From NCBI RefSeq assembly GCF_016629665.1, contig NZ_JAEPRQ010000004.1, forward strand, positions 1 to 64,000: a DNA stretch of 64,000 nucleotides. Direction: 5' to 3'. This stretch comes from Paracoccus caeni (lineage in GTDB: Bacteria; Pseudomonadota; Alphaproteobacteria; Rhodobacterales; Rhodobacteraceae). This document shows, piece by piece, positions 52,394 to 62,077 of this stretch (its first letter is position 1; each line of letters starts with the position of its first letter). The translations under genes were made by a program, and so were the position numbers. The notes below the pieces were generated by a model. That model made no database searches. It saw only the letters and a program-made list of their open reading frames with translations, and had not been told where the DNA came from.

Positions 52394-53304
52394 TGAAGAT
52401 CGCGCTTGTAGGCATCGGCAAGATCGCCCTCGACCAGCATGTGCCCGCGCTGGAAGCCAGCCCGGATTGGGAACTGGCCGCGACCGTTTCGCGCAATGGT
52501 AAGGTTGCGGGCGTGCCCGCCTATGCCCGGATCGGCGAGATGCTGGACGCTCATCCCGAAATCGGCACCGTCAGTCTGTGCCTGCCGCCGGTGCCGCGCT
52601 TTCTGGTGGCGCAGGCGGTGCTGTTCGCGGGGCGCAACCTGATGCTGGAAAAGCCGCCCGGTGCGACCTTGGCCGAGGTGCATATCCTGTGCGATCTGGC
52701 GATGGCGCAGGGCGTCAGTCTTTACACCACATGGCATTCGCGGATGGCCCATGCGGTCGCCGGGGCAAAGGCGTGGCTTGCCGATTGCGACATTCGCTCG
52801 GGCCGGATCATCTGGCGCGAGGATGTGCGGAAATGGCATCCCGGTCAGGACTGGATTTTCGAGGCAGGCGGCATGGGCGTCTTCGATCCCGGCATCAACG
52901 CGCTGTCGATCCTGACCGAGATCCTTCCGGTCCCGGTCCATTTGACCGCCGCTGAAATCGATTTCCCCGGCAACCGTCAGGCGCCCATCGCCGCGCGCCT
53001 GCAACTGGGCCAGAACATTACCGCCGATTTCGACTTCCGGCAGGAAGGCCCGCAGACGTGGGACATGGAGTTCCAGACCGATCGCGGCTCTCTGGCCCTG
53101 CGCATGGGCGGCAATCTGCTGGAAATCGACGGTCAGCGGGTAGGCGGTCAGGACAGCATCATGGGTGAATATCCCGCGCTTTACGACCGGATGGCGCGGC
53201 TGGTGGAACAATCCGCGTCAGAGGTTGACGTGTCCCCGATGGTTCTGGTGGCGGACGCCTTTACCCTAGGGCGCCGCACGACCGTTGAAGACTTTGAATT
53301 CTAA
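52393..53304 (+). CDS. Gfo/Idh/MocA family L-arabinose/D-galactose 1-dehydrogenase
   Basis: A 303-residue NAD(P)-dependent oxidoreductase. The Rossmann start MKIALVGIGKIALDQHVPAL, the EKPPGAT motif (Lys, Pro of the catalytic EKP), and WREDVRKWHPGQDWIFEAGG with HPGQDWI are those of L-arabinose and D-galactose 1-dehydrogenases. It oxidises the sugar at C1 to the lactone, the first step of the cluster. The start overlaps the dehydratase stop (TGATG). Dual sugar use is known in this group. Confidence 0.92.
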   Translation: MKIALVGIGKIALDQHVPALEASPDWELAATVSRNGKVAGVPAYARIGEMLDAHPEIGTVSLCLPPVPRFLVAQAVLFAGRNLMLEKPPGATLAEVHILCDLAMAQGVSLYTTWHSRMAHAVAGAKAWLADCDIRSGRIIWREDVRKWHPGQDWIFEAGGMGVFDPGINALSILTEILPVPVHLTAAEIDFPGNRQAPIAARLQLGQNITADFDFRQEGPQTWDMEFQTDRGSLALRMGGNLLEIDGQRVGGQDSIMGEYPALYDRMARLVEQSASEVDVSPMVLVADAFTLGRRTTVEDFEF

Positions 53305-53313
53305 GGAATGGTT

Positions 53314-54822
53314 ATGACCTATAGCCCGCAAGGCAAGCATCTGATCGCAGGCGAATGGATCGCCACCGATGCGAAATTCACCTCTAGCCCCGCGCATGGG
53401 CCGGTGCATGAGTTCAGCTCGGGCAATGTCGATCTGGTGGATCGCGCGGTGAAAGCTGCGGAAGAGGCGTTCTGGACCTATGGTGCGGCCAGCCGTCAGG
53501 ATCGTGCGGCCTTCCTTGACGCCATCGCCGATGAGATCGAGGCGCGGGCGGATGCGATCACCGAAATCGGCGCGCAGGAAACCGGCCTGCCAGCGGCGCG
53601 GTTGCAGGGCGAGCGTGGCCGAACCACCGGCCAGTTGCGCCTGTTCGCGCAGCATGTCCGCGACGGCGAATATCTTGACCGCCGCCATGACAAGGCCTTG
53701 CCTGACCGCCAGCCCTTGCCTCGTCCCGATCTGCGGCTAATCCAGCGGCCGATTGGCCCGGTCGCGGTCTTTGGCGCCTCGAACTTCCCGCTGGCCTTTT
53801 CGACGGCGGGCGGCGACACCGCTTCGGCTTTGGCGGCGGGCTGTCCGGTCGTGGTGAAGGGGCATCCCGCCCATCCCGGCACGGGCGAGATCATCGCCGA
53901 GGCGATCTTTGCCGCGATCACCCGCACCGGCGTTCCGGCAGGGGTCTTTTCCTTCATTCATGGCGACAGCCACGAGGTCGGCAAGGCGCTGGTCGAACAT
54001 CCGCTGATCAAGGCGGTGGGCTTTACCGGCAGCCTGCGTGGGGGCAGGGCGCTTTACGATCTCTGCGCCGCCCGGCCAGAGCCGATCCCGTTCTTCGGCG
54101 AATTGGGCAGCATCAACCCGGTCTTCGTCCTGCCCGCAGCACTTGCTGCACGTGGCAAGCAGATCGCCGAGGGTTGGACCGCCAGCCTGACGATGGGCGC
54201 CGGGCAATTCTGCACCAATCCGGGCATGCTGGTGATCTCCGAAGAGGGGGCCGACGAATTCACCGCCACGGCCAGTGCCGCGCTGAAGGAGGCCGCCGAG
54301 CAGGTCATGCTGACCGACGGCATCGCCCATGCCTATCGCGACGGCACCGACCGTATCGCCGGCGCGGCCCGGCCTGTGCTGGCCAATGACAGCCGCGGCC
54401 GCAATGCTTTGCCCAATATCTATCAGACCAGCGCCGCCGATTTCATGGCGAACCATGCTCTTGGGGAAGAGGTCTTTGGTCCGCTTGGCCTTGTCGTCAC
54501 CGTCTCGGGCGAGGATCAGATGCTGGAACTGGCGCGCAGCCTTGAGGGCCAGTTGACAGTGACCCTGCAAATGGACGAGCCCGACACCCCGACCGCCCGC
54601 CGCCTGATGCCGATCCTTGAGCGGAAGGCCGGGCGGGTGCTGGCGAATGGCTGGCCCACCGGGGTCGAGGTGGCCGATGCCATGGTGCATGGCGGCCCCT
54701 ATCCCGCCTCTACGAATTTCGGCGCAACCAGCGTCGGCACGATGGCGATCCGGCGTTTCCTGCGCCCGGTCAGCTATCAGAATATGCCCGCTGCCCTGCT
54801 GCCAGACGATTTGCGCGACTGA
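53314..54822 (+). CDS. Aldehyde dehydrogenase, 2-oxoglutarate semialdehyde (2,5-dioxovalerate) type
   Basis: A 502-residue NAD(P)-dependent enzyme. The catalytic Cys is in GAGQFCTNPGM, the general base Glu in FFGELGSINPVFVLP, and the cofactor region in PVAVFGASNFPLAFST and KGHPAHPGTGEII. HPAHPGT and the missing F in the Cys loop point to KGSADH-type enzymes, which turn 2-oxoglutarate semialdehyde into 2-oxoglutarate, last step of the arabinose route. AAGGA lies six bases before ATG 53314; the earlier ATG at 53308 would overlap it. Confidence 0.92.
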   Translation: MTYSPQGKHLIAGEWIATDAKFTSSPAHGPVHEFSSGNVDLVDRAVKAAEEAFWTYGAASRQDRAAFLDAIADEIEARADAITEIGAQETGLPAARLQGERGRTTGQLRLFAQHVRDGEYLDRRHDKALPDRQPLPRPDLRLIQRPIGPVAVFGASNFPLAFSTAGGDTASALAAGCPVVVKGHPAHPGTGEIIAEAIFAAITRTGVPAGVFSFIHGDSHEVGKALVEHPLIKAVGFTGSLRGGRALYDLCAARPEPIPFFGELGSINPVFVLPAALAARGKQIAEGWTASLTMGAGQFCTNPGMLVISEEGADEFTATASAALKEAAEQVMLTDGIAHAYRDGTDRIAGAARPVLANDSRGRNALPNIYQTSAADFMANHALGEEVFGPLGLVVTVSGEDQMLELARSLEGQLTVTLQMDEPDTPTARRLMPILERKAGRVLANGWPTGVEVADAMVHGGPYPASTNFGATSVGTMAIRRFLRPVSYQNMPAALLPDDLRD

Positions 54823-54871
54823 GGAGGCTTTGACGCGCAACAGACGGTCATAAACCCAAAGGGAGGAAACC

Positions 54872-55831
54872 ATGACCACCAAGACCCTGATGACGACTGT
54901 TGCCGCCTTGGCGATCTCGGCTACTGCCGTGATGGCTCAGGACAGGACCATCGGCTTTTCGCAGATCGGTTCCGAATCCGGTTGGCGGGCCGCAGAAACC
55001 ACCCTGACCCGCACCGAGGCGGAAGAGCGTGGCTACCAACTGCAATTCTCGGATGCGCAGCAGCGGCAGGAAAACCAGATCGCCGCGATCCGGTCGTTCA
55101 TCGCGCAGGGCGTCGATGCGATCCTGCTAGCGCCGGTGGTTGCGACCGGCTGGGATTCGGTCCTGCAAGAGGCGAAAGAGGCCGAGATCCCGGTTGTGCT
55201 GCTGGACCGTCAGGTCGACAGCTCGGACGATCTTTATCTGACCGCTGTGGGGTCGAACCTTGTCCATGAGGGTCAGGTCGCGGGCGAATGGCTGGCCAAT
55301 GAGGTCGGCGACCGCGAGTGCCGGATCGTCGAATTGCAGGGCACCACCGGCTCTTCCCCCGCTATCGACCGCAAATCCGGCTTTGAAAGCGGGATCGCCG
55401 ATCACGCCAATCTGGAAATCGTCCGCAGCCAGACCGGCGATTTCACCCGCGCGCTTGGCAAGGAAGTGATGGAAAGCTTCATTCAGGCGGAAAACGGCGG
55501 CAAGGATATCTGCGCGCTTTACGCCCATAACGACGACATGGCCGTGGGCGCAATTCAGGCGATCAAAGAGGCTGGTCTGAAGCCGGGCGAGGATATCCTT
55601 GTCGTCTCGATCGACGGCGTGCCGGATATCTTCCAAGCCATGGCCGATGGCGAGGCGAATGCCACGGTGGAATTGACGCCGAACATGGCCGGACCTGCCT
55701 TTGACGCGCTGGAAGCCTTCTGGGCGGACGGCACCGAGCCTGAGAAGTTCCTGCAGACGGAATCGAAGCTGTTCACGCAAGCCGATGATCCGGCTGCTGA
55801 ATACGAGGCCCGCAAGGGTCTGGGCTACTGA
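54872..55831 (+). CDS. ytfQ: Galactofuranose-type sugar-binding protein YtfQ
   Basis: A 319-residue periplasmic protein. The signal peptide is MTTKTLMTTVAALAISATAV with a cut after VMA; the mature chain starts QDRTIGFSQIGSESGWRAAE, the YtfQ hallmark. Further marks are QQRQENQIAAIRSFIAQGVD, LLDRQVDSSDDLYLTAVGSN and ICALYAHNDDMAVGAIQAIK. YtfQ binds furanose forms of galactose and arabinose. Ribosome site GGGAGGA. A strong hairpin with a U-tract follows its stop, which should raise its level over the ATPase. Confidence 0.94.
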   Translation: MTTKTLMTTVAALAISATAVMAQDRTIGFSQIGSESGWRAAETTLTRTEAEERGYQLQFSDAQQRQENQIAAIRSFIAQGVDAILLAPVVATGWDSVLQEAKEAEIPVVLLDRQVDSSDDLYLTAVGSNLVHEGQVAGEWLANEVGDRECRIVELQGTTGSSPAIDRKSGFESGIADHANLEIVRSQTGDFTRALGKEVMESFIQAENGGKDICALYAHNDDMAVGAIQAIKEAGLKPGEDILVVSIDGVPDIFQAMADGEANATVELTPNMAGPAFDALEAFWADGTEPEKFLQTESKLFTQADDPAAEYEARKGLGY

Positions 55832-55839
55832 TCTTGTCT

Positions 55840-55868
55840 GGCCGGGCCACACGGCCCGGCCTTCTTTT
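55840..55868 (+). terminator. Attenuating terminator between ytfQ and ytfR
   Basis: GGCCGGGCC (55840-55848), loop ACAC, GGCCCGGCC (55853-55861), then TTCTTTT. It is a full intrinsic terminator by shape inside the operon; partial read-through would give more binding protein than ATPase. ytfR begins 14 bases after the U-tract. Confidence 0.82.
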
Positions 55869-55881
55869 CAGGGGTGGTGTC

Positions 55882-57384
55882 ATGCTGCTTTCCATCAGCT
55901 CGCTGACCAAGGTTTTTCCCGGCACCCGTGCGCTGGACGATGTGCATTTTGACCTGCAAGCGGGCGAGGTTCACGCGCTTCTGGGCGAAAATGGTGCGGG
56001 CAAATCGACGCTGATCAAATGCCTGACCGGGGCCTATCGCCGCGGTGGCGGCAGGATGGTTCTGAACGGGACCGAAATCGATCCGCGCTCGACCGTCGAG
56101 GCGCAGGATCAGGGCATCGGCACCGTCTATCAGGAAGTGAACCTGCTGCCCAATCTGACCGTCGCCCAGAACCTAATGTTCGGGCGCGAGCCGAGACGTT
56201 TCGGCCTTGTGAACACCCGCGCCATGCGGGCCGAGGCACGGGCGATGCTGAACCAATACGGGCTGGATCTGGATGTGGATCGCGATCTTGGCAGCTATCC
56301 CGTCGCCATCCAGCAGATCATCGCCATTGCCCGCGCGGTAGCGCTGTCGGGCAAGGTGCTGATTCTTGACGAACCGACCGCCAGCCTTGATGCCGCCGAG
56401 GTGCGGATGGTTTTCGACGTGGTGCGCGGCCTGCGCGACCGTGGCCTTGGCATCGTTTTCGTGTCGCATTTTCTGGATCAGGTCTTTGATCTGACCGATC
56501 GGGTGACCGTCCTGCGCAATGGTCGCAAGGTGGTGACAGAAGAGACGCGCAGCCTCGACCGGGAACGGCTGATCGGTCACATGCTGGGCCGTGAACTGGA
56601 AGCCGCGACCAACCAGACCGCCACGGATCGCGGACCGCGCCCGCCGATGCTGCGCTTTCAGGGCATGTCGCGGCGCGGTGCGGTCGAAGCCTTCGACATG
56701 GATGTGGGTCAGGGCGAGGTTGTTGGCCTTGCCGGGCTGCTTGGCTCGGGGCGGACCGAAACGGCGGAACTGCTGTTCGGGGTCAGGACCGCCCAATCCG
56801 GCAGCGCCAGCGATCAAAGCGGCCCGCTAAACCTGACCGCCCCTCGTGCGGCGATTGCGGCAGGCTTCGGCCTTGCCCCCGAGGATCGCAAGACCGATGG
56901 CATCGTCGCCGATCTGACCATCCGTGAAAACATCATCCTTGGCCTGCAAGCCCGTCGCGGCTGGGCACGGCCGATCCCGCGTGCCGAACAGAACCGGCTG
57001 GCCGACGACTATATCAAGCGGCTGGATATCCGCACCACGGGTCGCGAAAAACGCATCGGCGAATTGTCCGGTGGTAATCAGCAAAAGGTGGTGCTGGCCC
57101 GTTGGCTGGCGATGAACCCGCGCTTTCTGATCCTTGACGAACCGACGCGCGGCATCGATGTCGGCGCCCATGCCGAAATCGTCCGGCTGATACAGGAACT
57201 GACCCAGCAAGGCATGTCGCTGCTGGTCATCTCGTCCGAGATCGATGAGCTGATCGCCGTCTCGGATCGGGTGATCGTGCTGCGCGACCGCCGCCATGTG
57301 GCAGAGCTGACCGGCAGCCAGATCGCCCCCGAAAACATCGTCAAAGCCATTGCCGCGACCGGCCCGAAACAGGAGGTCGCGTGA
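55882..57384 (+). CDS. ytfR: Sugar ABC transporter ATPase YtfR
   Basis: A 500-residue tandem ATPase. The first domain has Walker [17 protein letters not shown] and Walker [17 protein letters not shown] but a degenerate signature (SYPVAIQQIIAIARA). The second has [34 protein letters not shown] and [18 protein letters not shown]. The start at 55882 has GGGGTGG upstream. It drives uptake through YtfT-YjfF with YtfQ as receptor. Confidence 0.94.
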   Translation: MLLSISSLTKVFPGTRALDDVHFDLQAGEVHALLGENGAGKSTLIKCLTGAYRRGGGRMVLNGTEIDPRSTVEAQDQGIGTVYQEVNLLPNLTVAQNLMFGREPRRFGLVNTRAMRAEARAMLNQYGLDLDVDRDLGSYPVAIQQIIAIARAVALSGKVLILDEPTASLDAAEVRMVFDVVRGLRDRGLGIVFVSHFLDQVFDLTDRVTVLRNGRKVVTEETRSLDRERLIGHMLGRELEAATNQTATDRGPRPPMLRFQGMSRRGAVEAFDMDVGQGEVVGLAGLLGSGRTETAELLFGVRTAQSGSASDQSGPLNLTAPRAAIAAGFGLAPEDRKTDGIVADLTIRENIILGLQARRGWARPIPRAEQNRLADDYIKRLDIRTTGREKRIGELSGGNQQKVVLARWLAMNPRFLILDEPTRGIDVGAHAEIVRLIQELTQQGMSLLVISSEIDELIAVSDRVIVLRDRRHVAELTGSQIAPENIVKAIAATGPKQEVA

Positions 57385-58400
57385 TGGCCGAACTGCTGAA
57401 ACGCATCGCCCCGCAACTAATCGCGCTGGCCGCGCTGATTGCGCTGGTGACGGTGGTTTATCCGGCCTTCCTGACCATCACCGTCAATGATGGTCGTCTG
57501 GTCGGCCCGCTGATCGATGTGCTGAAACGCGCGGCCCCGGTGGCGCTGCTGGCAACCGGCATGACGCTGGTGATCGCGACGCGGGGCATCGATCTGTCGG
57601 TGGGCACGATCATGGCGATCTGCGGCGCGGTCGCCGCTGCCGCCATCACCGCTGGCTGGGGTTTGCCGGTGGCGCTGCTGCTGGCGCTTGCGGCGGGGGC
57701 TTTTGCCGGGCTTTGGAACGGCGTTCTTGTTGCCATTGTCGGCATCCAGCCCTTTGTTGCCACGTTGATCCTGATGACAATGGGGCGCGGCATCGCGCAG
57801 TTGATTACCGAGGGCCGCATTCTGACCTTCACCCATCCGGGCTTTGGCTGGATCGGGTCGGGCAATCTGCTGGGCCTGCCGTTTCCGGCATGGATCTGGA
57901 TCGTCACTGCCGTTGCGGCAACGCTGGTCCTGCGCCGCACCGCGCTTGGCATGCTGATCGAGGCGACCGGGATCAACCGCCGCTCCAGCGCCTTGGCCGG
58001 GGTCAATGCGACGGTGCTGCTGATCGCGGTCTATGTCGCCTCGGGCGTCTGCGCGGCCTTGGCCGGGCTGATCGTTACTGCCGATATTCGCGGGGCCGAC
58101 GCCAATAATGCCGGGCTGTGGTTGGAGCTTGACGCCATCCTTGCCGTGGTCATCGGGGGCAATTCGCTGCTGGGCGGTCGGTTTTCCATCGCCGCCTCGG
58201 TCATCGGGGCGTTGATCATCCAGACCATCACCATCGGTATCCGGCTGGCGGGTTTCCCTTCGGAATATAATCTCATCATCAAGGCGGCGCTGGTTCTGAT
58301 CATCCTGATCCTGCAATCGCCCCGGATCGCGGCGGAGTGGCGGCTGTGGCGTGACAGCCAGCGCGCCTCACGCGAAGCCGCGCTGAAAGGAGATGCGTGA
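57384..58400 (+). CDS. ytfT: Sugar ABC transporter permease YtfT
   Basis: A 338-residue permease of the CUT2 family with about eight to ten helices. LLATGMTLVIATRGIDLSVG, GIQPFVATLILMTMGRGIAQ and IEATGINRRSSALAGVNATV are the conserved blocks. AGGAGG lies 7 bases upstream of the ATG, which overlaps the ytfR stop (TGATG). Works as a heterodimer with YjfF. Confidence 0.92.
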   Translation: MAELLKRIAPQLIALAALIALVTVVYPAFLTITVNDGRLVGPLIDVLKRAAPVALLATGMTLVIATRGIDLSVGTIMAICGAVAAAAITAGWGLPVALLLALAAGAFAGLWNGVLVAIVGIQPFVATLILMTMGRGIAQLITEGRILTFTHPGFGWIGSGNLLGLPFPAWIWIVTAVAATLVLRRTALGMLIEATGINRRSSALAGVNATVLLIAVYVASGVCAALAGLIVTADIRGADANNAGLWLELDAILAVVIGGNSLLGGRFSIAASVIGALIIQTITIGIRLAGFPSEYNLIIKAALVLIILILQSPRIAAEWRLWRDSQRASREAALKGDA

Positions 58401-59374
58401 TGAATACCCGCGCCTTGCCGCTTTACGTCACCATTGCCATCTTCCTGCTGGCCTATGTGATCTGCTGGACGCAGTTTCCGACGATGCTGTCCACCCGCGT
58501 CATCGGCAATCTGCTGACCGACAATGCCTATCTGGGCATCGTGGCCGTCGGCATGACCATGGTGATCCTGTCGGGCGGCATCGATCTGTCGGTCGGATCG
58601 GTGATCGCGTTTTCGGGCGTATTCATCGCGGTGATCCTGCGCGATACCTCGCTGCATCCGCTGGCGGTCTTCGCGATGCTGCTGGTGCTGACCACCGCCT
58701 TCGGCGCCTCGATGGGGTTTCTGATCGACCGGCTGGCGATGCCTGCCTTTATCGTCACGCTTGCGGGCATGTTTCTGGCCCGCGGCGCGGCCTATATGCT
58801 GTCGATCGATTCCGTGCCGATCTCGCATCCGTTCTTTCAGTCGGTGCAGGGCGCCTATTGGCTGATGCCCGGCAAAGGCAGGCTGACGCTGATCGGCGTG
58901 CTGATGGTCCTAACCTTCATCATCGGCATGATCATCGCCCATAAGACCCGCTTCGGCACCAGCGTCTACGCCCTTGGCGGAGGCGAGGCGACGGCGCGGT
59001 TGATGGGGGTCCGACAGGGCAGGACGACGGTGCTGGTCTATGCCTTCTCCGGGCTGATGGCCGGATTGTCGGGGATTGTTTTCACCATCTATACCGGCTC
59101 GGGCTATTCGCTGGCGACGGTCGGGGCAGAGCTGACCGCGATTGCCGCCGTGGTGATTGGCGGCACGCTGTTGACTGGCGGCGCGGGCTATATGTTCGGC
59201 ACCTTCATCGGCGTGCTGACGATGGGGCTGATCCAGACCTACATTGTCTTTGATGGAAGCCTGTCGAGCTGGTGGACCAAGATTGTGATCGGGGTGCTTC
59301 TGCTGGCGTTTATCCTGTTACAGAAAGGGTTGCTGAAACTGTCACAGGACCGACTGGCAGGAGGCCGGGGATGA
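58400..59374 (+). CDS. yjfF: Sugar ABC transporter permease YjfF
   Basis: A 324-residue CUT2 permease, second half of the channel. VGMTMVILSGGIDLSVGSVI, MPAFIVTLAGMFLARGAAYM and YALGGGEATARLMGVRQGRT identify it. AAAGGAG lies 7 bases upstream, and the ATG overlaps the ytfT stop by 1 base. Its own stop overlaps the lactonase start (ATGA). The pairing of two different permeases with YtfQR is typical of the furanose importer. Confidence 0.92.
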   Translation: MNTRALPLYVTIAIFLLAYVICWTQFPTMLSTRVIGNLLTDNAYLGIVAVGMTMVILSGGIDLSVGSVIAFSGVFIAVILRDTSLHPLAVFAMLLVLTTAFGASMGFLIDRLAMPAFIVTLAGMFLARGAAYMLSIDSVPISHPFFQSVQGAYWLMPGKGRLTLIGVLMVLTFIIGMIIAHKTRFGTSVYALGGGEATARLMGVRQGRTTVLVYAFSGLMAGLSGIVFTIYTGSGYSLATVGAELTAIAAVVIGGTLLTGGAGYMFGTFIGVLTMGLIQTYIVFDGSLSSWWTKIVIGVLLLAFILLQKGLLKLSQDRLAGGRG

Positions 59375-60213
59375 AAGCTGAAATCTATGACGACAGGCCC
59401 TGCACGCTGGGCGAGGGGCCATTGTGGCATCCCGAACGGCAGCAATTCTTCTGGTTCGACATCATCGGCCGCAAGCTTTTATCGCGCGATGCCTCGGGAC
59501 CGCTGGAATGGGGCTTCGACCGCATCGCCTCTGCCGCCGGATGGATCGACCGCGACCGCCTGCTGATCGGGACCGAGACGGGGCTGTCGGTGCTGGACCT
59601 GACCAGCGGCGCGCTGACCGATCTGGTCGAGATCGAGGCCGACAATCCCACGACCCGCTCGAATGACGGGCGGGCAGATCGGCAGGGCGGGTTCTGGCTG
59701 GGCACGATGGGCAAGCTGGCCCAGACCGGGGCGGGCGCTATCTGGCGTTGGTATCGGGGCGAGTTGCGCAAGCTGCATGACGGGATCAGCATCACCAATG
59801 CGATCTGCTTTTCGCCTGACGGGCGCACGGTGCATTTCGCCGATACGGCCATCGGCAAAGTCTGGCGGCAGGCGCTGGACGCGGATGGCTGGCCTGTGGG
59901 TGAGCCCGAGCTTTATCTCGACCTTGCGCCGCAAGGTTTGAATCCGGACGGCGCGGTGATCGATGCCGATGGCGGTTTCTGCTGTGCAATCTGGGGAGAG
60001 GGCGCGGTGCTGCGCTTTGATCCCGAGGGTCGGCAGACACATCGCTTTGATGTCGGCGGCGCGCATTCCTCCTGCCCGGCCTTTGGCGCGAGCGGAGAGA
60101 TGCTGGTGACGACGGCCACACAAGGCATCAGCGATCCTGATCCGTATCAGGGCCTGACCTATCTTCTGCGCCACGATCTGCGTGGGCTTGCCGAACCAAG
60201 GGTGATTCTATGA
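59371..60213 (+). CDS. SMP-30/gluconolactonase-type sugar lactonase (L-arabinonolactonase)
   Basis: A 280-residue six-bladed propeller enzyme. The metal ligand Glu is in LGEGPLWHPERQQFFWFDI, then NDGRADRQGGFWLGTMG and the Asn-Asp segment QGLNPDGAVIDADGGFC. It opens arabinono- or galactonolactone to the acid, following the 1-dehydrogenase. ATG 59371 has CAGGAGG upstream; earlier in-frame codons lie inside yjfF. Its stop overlaps the epimerase start by 4 bases. Confidence 0.92.
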   Translation: MKAEIYDDRPCTLGEGPLWHPERQQFFWFDIIGRKLLSRDASGPLEWGFDRIASAAGWIDRDRLLIGTETGLSVLDLTSGALTDLVEIEADNPTTRSNDGRADRQGGFWLGTMGKLAQTGAGAIWRWYRGELRKLHDGISITNAICFSPDGRTVHFADTAIGKVWRQALDADGWPVGEPELYLDLAPQGLNPDGAVIDADGGFCCAIWGEGAVLRFDPEGRQTHRFDVGGAHSSCPAFGASGEMLVTTATQGISDPDPYQGLTYLLRHDLRGLAEPRVIL

Positions 60214-61193
60214 CTGTAACCGCACTTCCCCCCTTGCCCGACGGGCGCGATTTGCATGCGATCTCGCTTCAGGCAGACGGGCTGACCGCACGGGTTCTGA
60301 CGCTGGGCGCGATCGTGCAGGATCTGCGGCTTGAGGGCGTCGATCATCCTCTGGTTCTGGGATCGCCCAATCCGGCCGCCTATATGACGACGACCCGATC
60401 AATGGGCGCGATTGTCGGGCGCTGCGCCAACCGGATCAACGGCGCCAGCTTTACTCTGGATGGCACGACCTATCACACCGACAAGAACTGCCTTGGCCGC
60501 CACACCCTGCATGGCGGGGTCGAGGGCGTCGGCCAACAGGTCTGGCAGATCGAGGATCACGCGCCGGACCGTGTCACCCTGTCCCATGTCTCGCCCGACG
60601 GACATATGGGTTTCCCCGGCAGGCTGACGATCCGCGCCACCATTTCGCTGCAGGATCAGGCTTTGGTGACAGAGATGGAGGCGGTAACGGACGCCGCCAC
60701 CCCCTGCAATCTGGCGCCGCATGGCTATTTTAACCTCGATGGCAGCGACGATGTTCTGGACCACCACCTGATGATCGCCGCGGATCGCTATCTGCCGCTG
60801 AACGATGACCTGTTGCCGCTGCCCGGAACAGGTCTGGTCGAAGGCACTTTGTTCGATTTCCGTGAAGACCGCGAGATTGGCAGGTCGGGTTACGATCACA
60901 ACTTCTGTCTTGCCGACAGCGTTTTGCCGCCCCGCCCGGTCGCGCGGTTGACCGGAAGATCGGGCCTTGCAATGACTGTTGAGACCAACATGCCGGGCCT
61001 GCAGATCTATGACGGCAGACATTTCGCCGGGCTGCCGGGACTTGATGGCCGGGTTTATGGCCCGCATGCCGGCTTGGCGATGGAGACGCAATTCTGGCCC
61101 GATTCACCGAACCGGCCGGATTTTCCCGATGTGATCCTGCGGCCCGGCCAGACCTATCGGCACCACGCCGCATATCGGTTCCAACGCGCATGA
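60210..61193 (+). CDS. Aldose 1-epimerase (mutarotase)
   Basis: A 327-residue enzyme that interconverts the anomers of free sugars. Catalytic His is in NLAPHGYFNLDG, the substrate His in GRHTLHGGVEG, and the base Glu near the end (AMETQFWPDSPNRPDFP). It supplies the anomer needed by the 1-dehydrogenase, or links furanose imported by YtfQ to the pyranose form. Coupled by overlaps with the lactonase and kinase genes. Confidence 0.92.
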   Translation: MTVTALPPLPDGRDLHAISLQADGLTARVLTLGAIVQDLRLEGVDHPLVLGSPNPAAYMTTTRSMGAIVGRCANRINGASFTLDGTTYHTDKNCLGRHTLHGGVEGVGQQVWQIEDHAPDRVTLSHVSPDGHMGFPGRLTIRATISLQDQALVTEMEAVTDAATPCNLAPHGYFNLDGSDDVLDHHLMIAADRYLPLNDDLLPLPGTGLVEGTLFDFREDREIGRSGYDHNFCLADSVLPPRPVARLTGRSGLAMTVETNMPGLQIYDGRHFAGLPGLDGRVYGPHAGLAMETQFWPDSPNRPDFPDVILRPGQTYRHHAAYRFQRA

Positions 61194-62077
61194 CCGGGTT
61201 GATCGCCATCGATTGGGGCACAAGCTCGTTTCGGGCATGGCGGATGGATCGTGGCGGCGAGGTGACAGACAGCGTCACCGAGGGGCCGGGTATCCTTGCC
61301 GCAAGTGCCGAGCCGGGCGGGTTCGAAGGTGCGCTGAAACGTGCCATACCGGACTGGCTGGGGCAGGGTTTGCCGATCATCGCCTCGGGGATGATCACCA
61401 GCCGCAATGGTTGGGTCGAGACGCCCTATCTGCCCTTGCCGTTGGATGCCGAGGCACTTGCAGGCGCGCTGGTTACGCATGAAAGCGCGGTTGGGCGGAT
61501 ATATTTCGCTTGTGGCGCGATCTGTGATCCTGACGGACCGACGCCCGATGTGATGCGTGGCGAGGAAACCGAAATCATCGGGCAACTGGCCGTGGACGAT
61601 GAGAGCGAAGGCCGGTTCGTGCTGCCCGGCACGCATAGCAAATGGGCGGTGATCGAGGGCGGGCTGCTGATCCGCTTTCGCACGGTCATGACCGGCGAGA
61701 TGTTTGCGCTGATGCGCGATCAGTCGATCCTCGGGCGGCTGATCGAGCCGGGTGAGGGAAGCGCCGCTGCCTTCCTGCGCGGCGTGGAAACGGGCGGGCA
61801 GGAAGGCCCGTTGCTGGCGCGGGTGTTTTCGGCCCGGTCGCTGGCCTTGCAAGAGCGGTTGCCCGCGAATGAGATTGCGGACTACCTGTCGGGGCTGCTG
61901 ATCGGGGATGAGGTTGCCGGGATGGCGACAGGCCCGGTCACCATCATCGGTCGGGGCGATCTGGCCGAGCGGTATCGGATCGCGCTGAACGCCCGGGGGA
62001 TAGCCGCGAAGATTGCCGCGCCGGGAATGGCGCGGCAGGGGCTGTGGAAGATTGCACAACAAGCGGGGATCGTCTGA
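61190..62077 (+). CDS. dgoK: 2-dehydro-3-deoxygalactonokinase
   Basis: A 295-residue sugar kinase. The start GLIAIDWGTSSFRAWRMD is the phosphate-binding loop of the family, and PGTHSKWAVIEGG, FRTVMTGEMFALMRDQSILG and FLRGVETGGQEGPLLARVFS are DgoK marks. It phosphorylates 2-keto-3-deoxygalactonate to KDPGal with ATP, a step of the De Ley-Doudoroff route of galactose. Overlaps the aldolase start (TGATG). Confidence 0.93.
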   Translation: MTGLIAIDWGTSSFRAWRMDRGGEVTDSVTEGPGILAASAEPGGFEGALKRAIPDWLGQGLPIIASGMITSRNGWVETPYLPLPLDAEALAGALVTHESAVGRIYFACGAICDPDGPTPDVMRGEETEIIGQLAVDDESEGRFVLPGTHSKWAVIEGGLLIRFRTVMTGEMFALMRDQSILGRLIEPGEGSAAAFLRGVETGGQEGPLLARVFSARSLALQERLPANEIADYLSGLLIGDEVAGMATGPVTIIGRGDLAERYRIALNARGIAAKIAAPGMARQGLWKIAQQAGIV